NCBI GenBank assembly: GCA_903843705.1
Contig: CAIMQW010000084.1
Span: 1 to 40,157, forward strand
From: an uncultured Holophagaceae bacterium
GTDB lineage: Bacteria > Acidobacteriota > Holophagae > Holophagales > Holophagaceae
Length of the DNA stretch: 40,157 bases
Direction of reading: 5' to 3'
Position 1 is the stretch's first letter, and each line of letters starts with the position of its first letter. The notes beneath the pieces were generated by a model that made no database searches, had not been told where the DNA came from, and saw only the letters and a program-made list of their open reading frames with translations. Positions 39,540-40,157 of the stretch are shown piece by piece. Position numbers and translations under genes: made by a program.

Positions 39540-40157
39540 CAGGACTTCACCTCCGTGCCGCCGAAGAGGATGAGCCCCGTGATGACCAGGCAGGGGCGGC
39601 CCTCGGCGGGGCTGGGACCATGGTGCGTGTTGTCGTTCAGGGCCCCGGCGATTGCCGTGGCGCGATTGGCGATCTCCCAGCCCTCGGGCACTCGGATCTC
39701 GCCGCCGCCGAAGAGCACGAAGACATCGATGCGGGCCTGGCCGGACTCCAGGGCCGCCTGCCGGAGATCAATCTCGTAGCCGCCGAAGATGGCCGTGAGC
39801 TCCCCGCCCCGGAAGGACTGGGTGCCCATGCGCCGCTTGAAGCCGCCGAAGATGGCTGTCCCGGTGAGAAAGTCCTCGGACCGGGCCAGCTCCGGGGAGA
39901 TGCCCCGGTGCTGCTTCAGGGCCTTGGTGACGATGAAGATCCCCAGGGCCACCAGCAGCAGCGGCCCCAGGGAGATCGAGTGGTCGCCGCGGTCAAGGAC
40001 GCCGATGAGCAGGACCGTGCCCAGGATGACCAGCACCCAGCCGCCGGTGGAGCGGCTGCCTTCCTGGCGCAGCTTGGCGATGCCCATGACCACCAGGACC
40101 AGGGGCCAGAGACGCAGGATGGCGTGGGCGTCGATGATCCCCAGGGTCTCCAGGGTC
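39539..40157 (-). CDS. LiaF-like membrane protein, cell-wall-active antibiotic response type (5' end cut by window)
   Basis: The frame stays open to the window edge (TLETLGIIDAHAILRLWPLV), which matches the first LiaI/DUF5668 transmembrane helix, so the start lies outside. A second and third hydrophobic segment follow (WVLVILGTVLLIGVL and ISLGPLLLVALGIFIV). The C-terminal soluble part has four beta turns with FGG: TAIFGGFKRR, TAIFGGYEID, FVLFGGGEIRVP and LILFGGTEVKS. This repeat is typical of the LiaF/YvqF C-terminal domain. In Firmicutes LiaF restrains the LiaS kinase until the envelope is stressed. Position directly before the LytS-type kinase, with a 1-base overlap, suggests the same job here; that is inference. 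Confidence 0.8.
   Translation of the reverse strand, partial: TLETLGIIDAHAILRLWPLVLVVMGIAKLRQEGSRSTGGWVLVILGTVLLIGVLDRGDHSISLGPLLLVALGIFIVTKALKQHRGISPELARSEDFLTGTAIFGGFKRRMGTQSFRGGELTAIFGGYEIDLRQAALESGQARIDVFVLFGGGEIRVPEGWEIANRATAIAGALNDNTHHGPSPAEGRPCLVITGLILFGGTEVKS

Overview
The window looks like a chromosomal segment of a GC-rich, Gram-negative, probably anaerobic or fermentative bacterium. LptD, KdsB and a GmhB-type phosphatase point to an LPS-bearing outer membrane. An aldehyde:ferredoxin oxidoreductase, a tryptophanase and a stand-alone type III pantothenate kinase/BirA pair point to a non-model lineage. My best guess is Acidobacteriota, class Holophagae (Geothrix/Holophaga type). This rests on gene content and style, not on a database match. 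Gene density is very high, with many ATGA-type overlaps and few gaps over 100 bases.

Layout. 1-4280 (+): 3' part of an RNase E/G gene, a ZIP metal transporter, lptD. 4291-7554 (-): a GGDEF protein with two degenerate receivers, trxB with a probable terminator behind it, kdsB. 7553-17687 (+): a signalling block of cheA-like and cheW-like genes, then fabH and rsmD, then a six-helix MCP-like protein, a histidine kinase and a receiver protein with a ruined kinase module. 17750-23639 (+): a TolB-like beta-propeller protein, gmhB-like phosphatase, sfsA, gcvT, gcvH and a LysM lytic transglycosylase. 23640-23810: promoter, tRNA-Ala(GGC) and a hairpin. 23811-26636 (+): ABC-F ATPase and an SDR dehydrogenase. 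26640-27225: a low-GC islet with one secreted protein. 27279-30876 (-): tryptophanase, AOR, MoaD-like carrier. 30998-32479 (+): coaX, birA. 32495-35204 (-): ppx/gppA and a DRE-TIM metallolyase. 35258-37704 (+): polysaccharide deacetylase, a four-repeat SCP2 protein, a tiny Cys-rich ORF. 37723-40157 (-): LiaF-like protein (cut by the window edge), LytS-type kinase, LytTR regulator.

How the genes fit together. Envelope building recurs: lptD, kdsB, gmhB, the lytic transglycosylase, the deacetylase, and perhaps the LiaF-like/LytS/LytTR module as an envelope sensor. The signalling block has parts that look like chemotaxis (HPt kinase, CheW, MCP), but no cheY, cheB or cheR is present. Its MCP has an altered signalling tip, and it sits directly upstream of an ordinary two-component kinase and a probable pseudokinase-receiver. 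This is the most unusual assembly here. The tnaA-AOR-moaD set suggests amino-acid fermentation linked to a tungsten or molybdenum enzyme.

I see no insertion sequence, CRISPR array, rRNA, phage or integrase gene. The only sign of transfer is the low-GC islet at 26640-27225.
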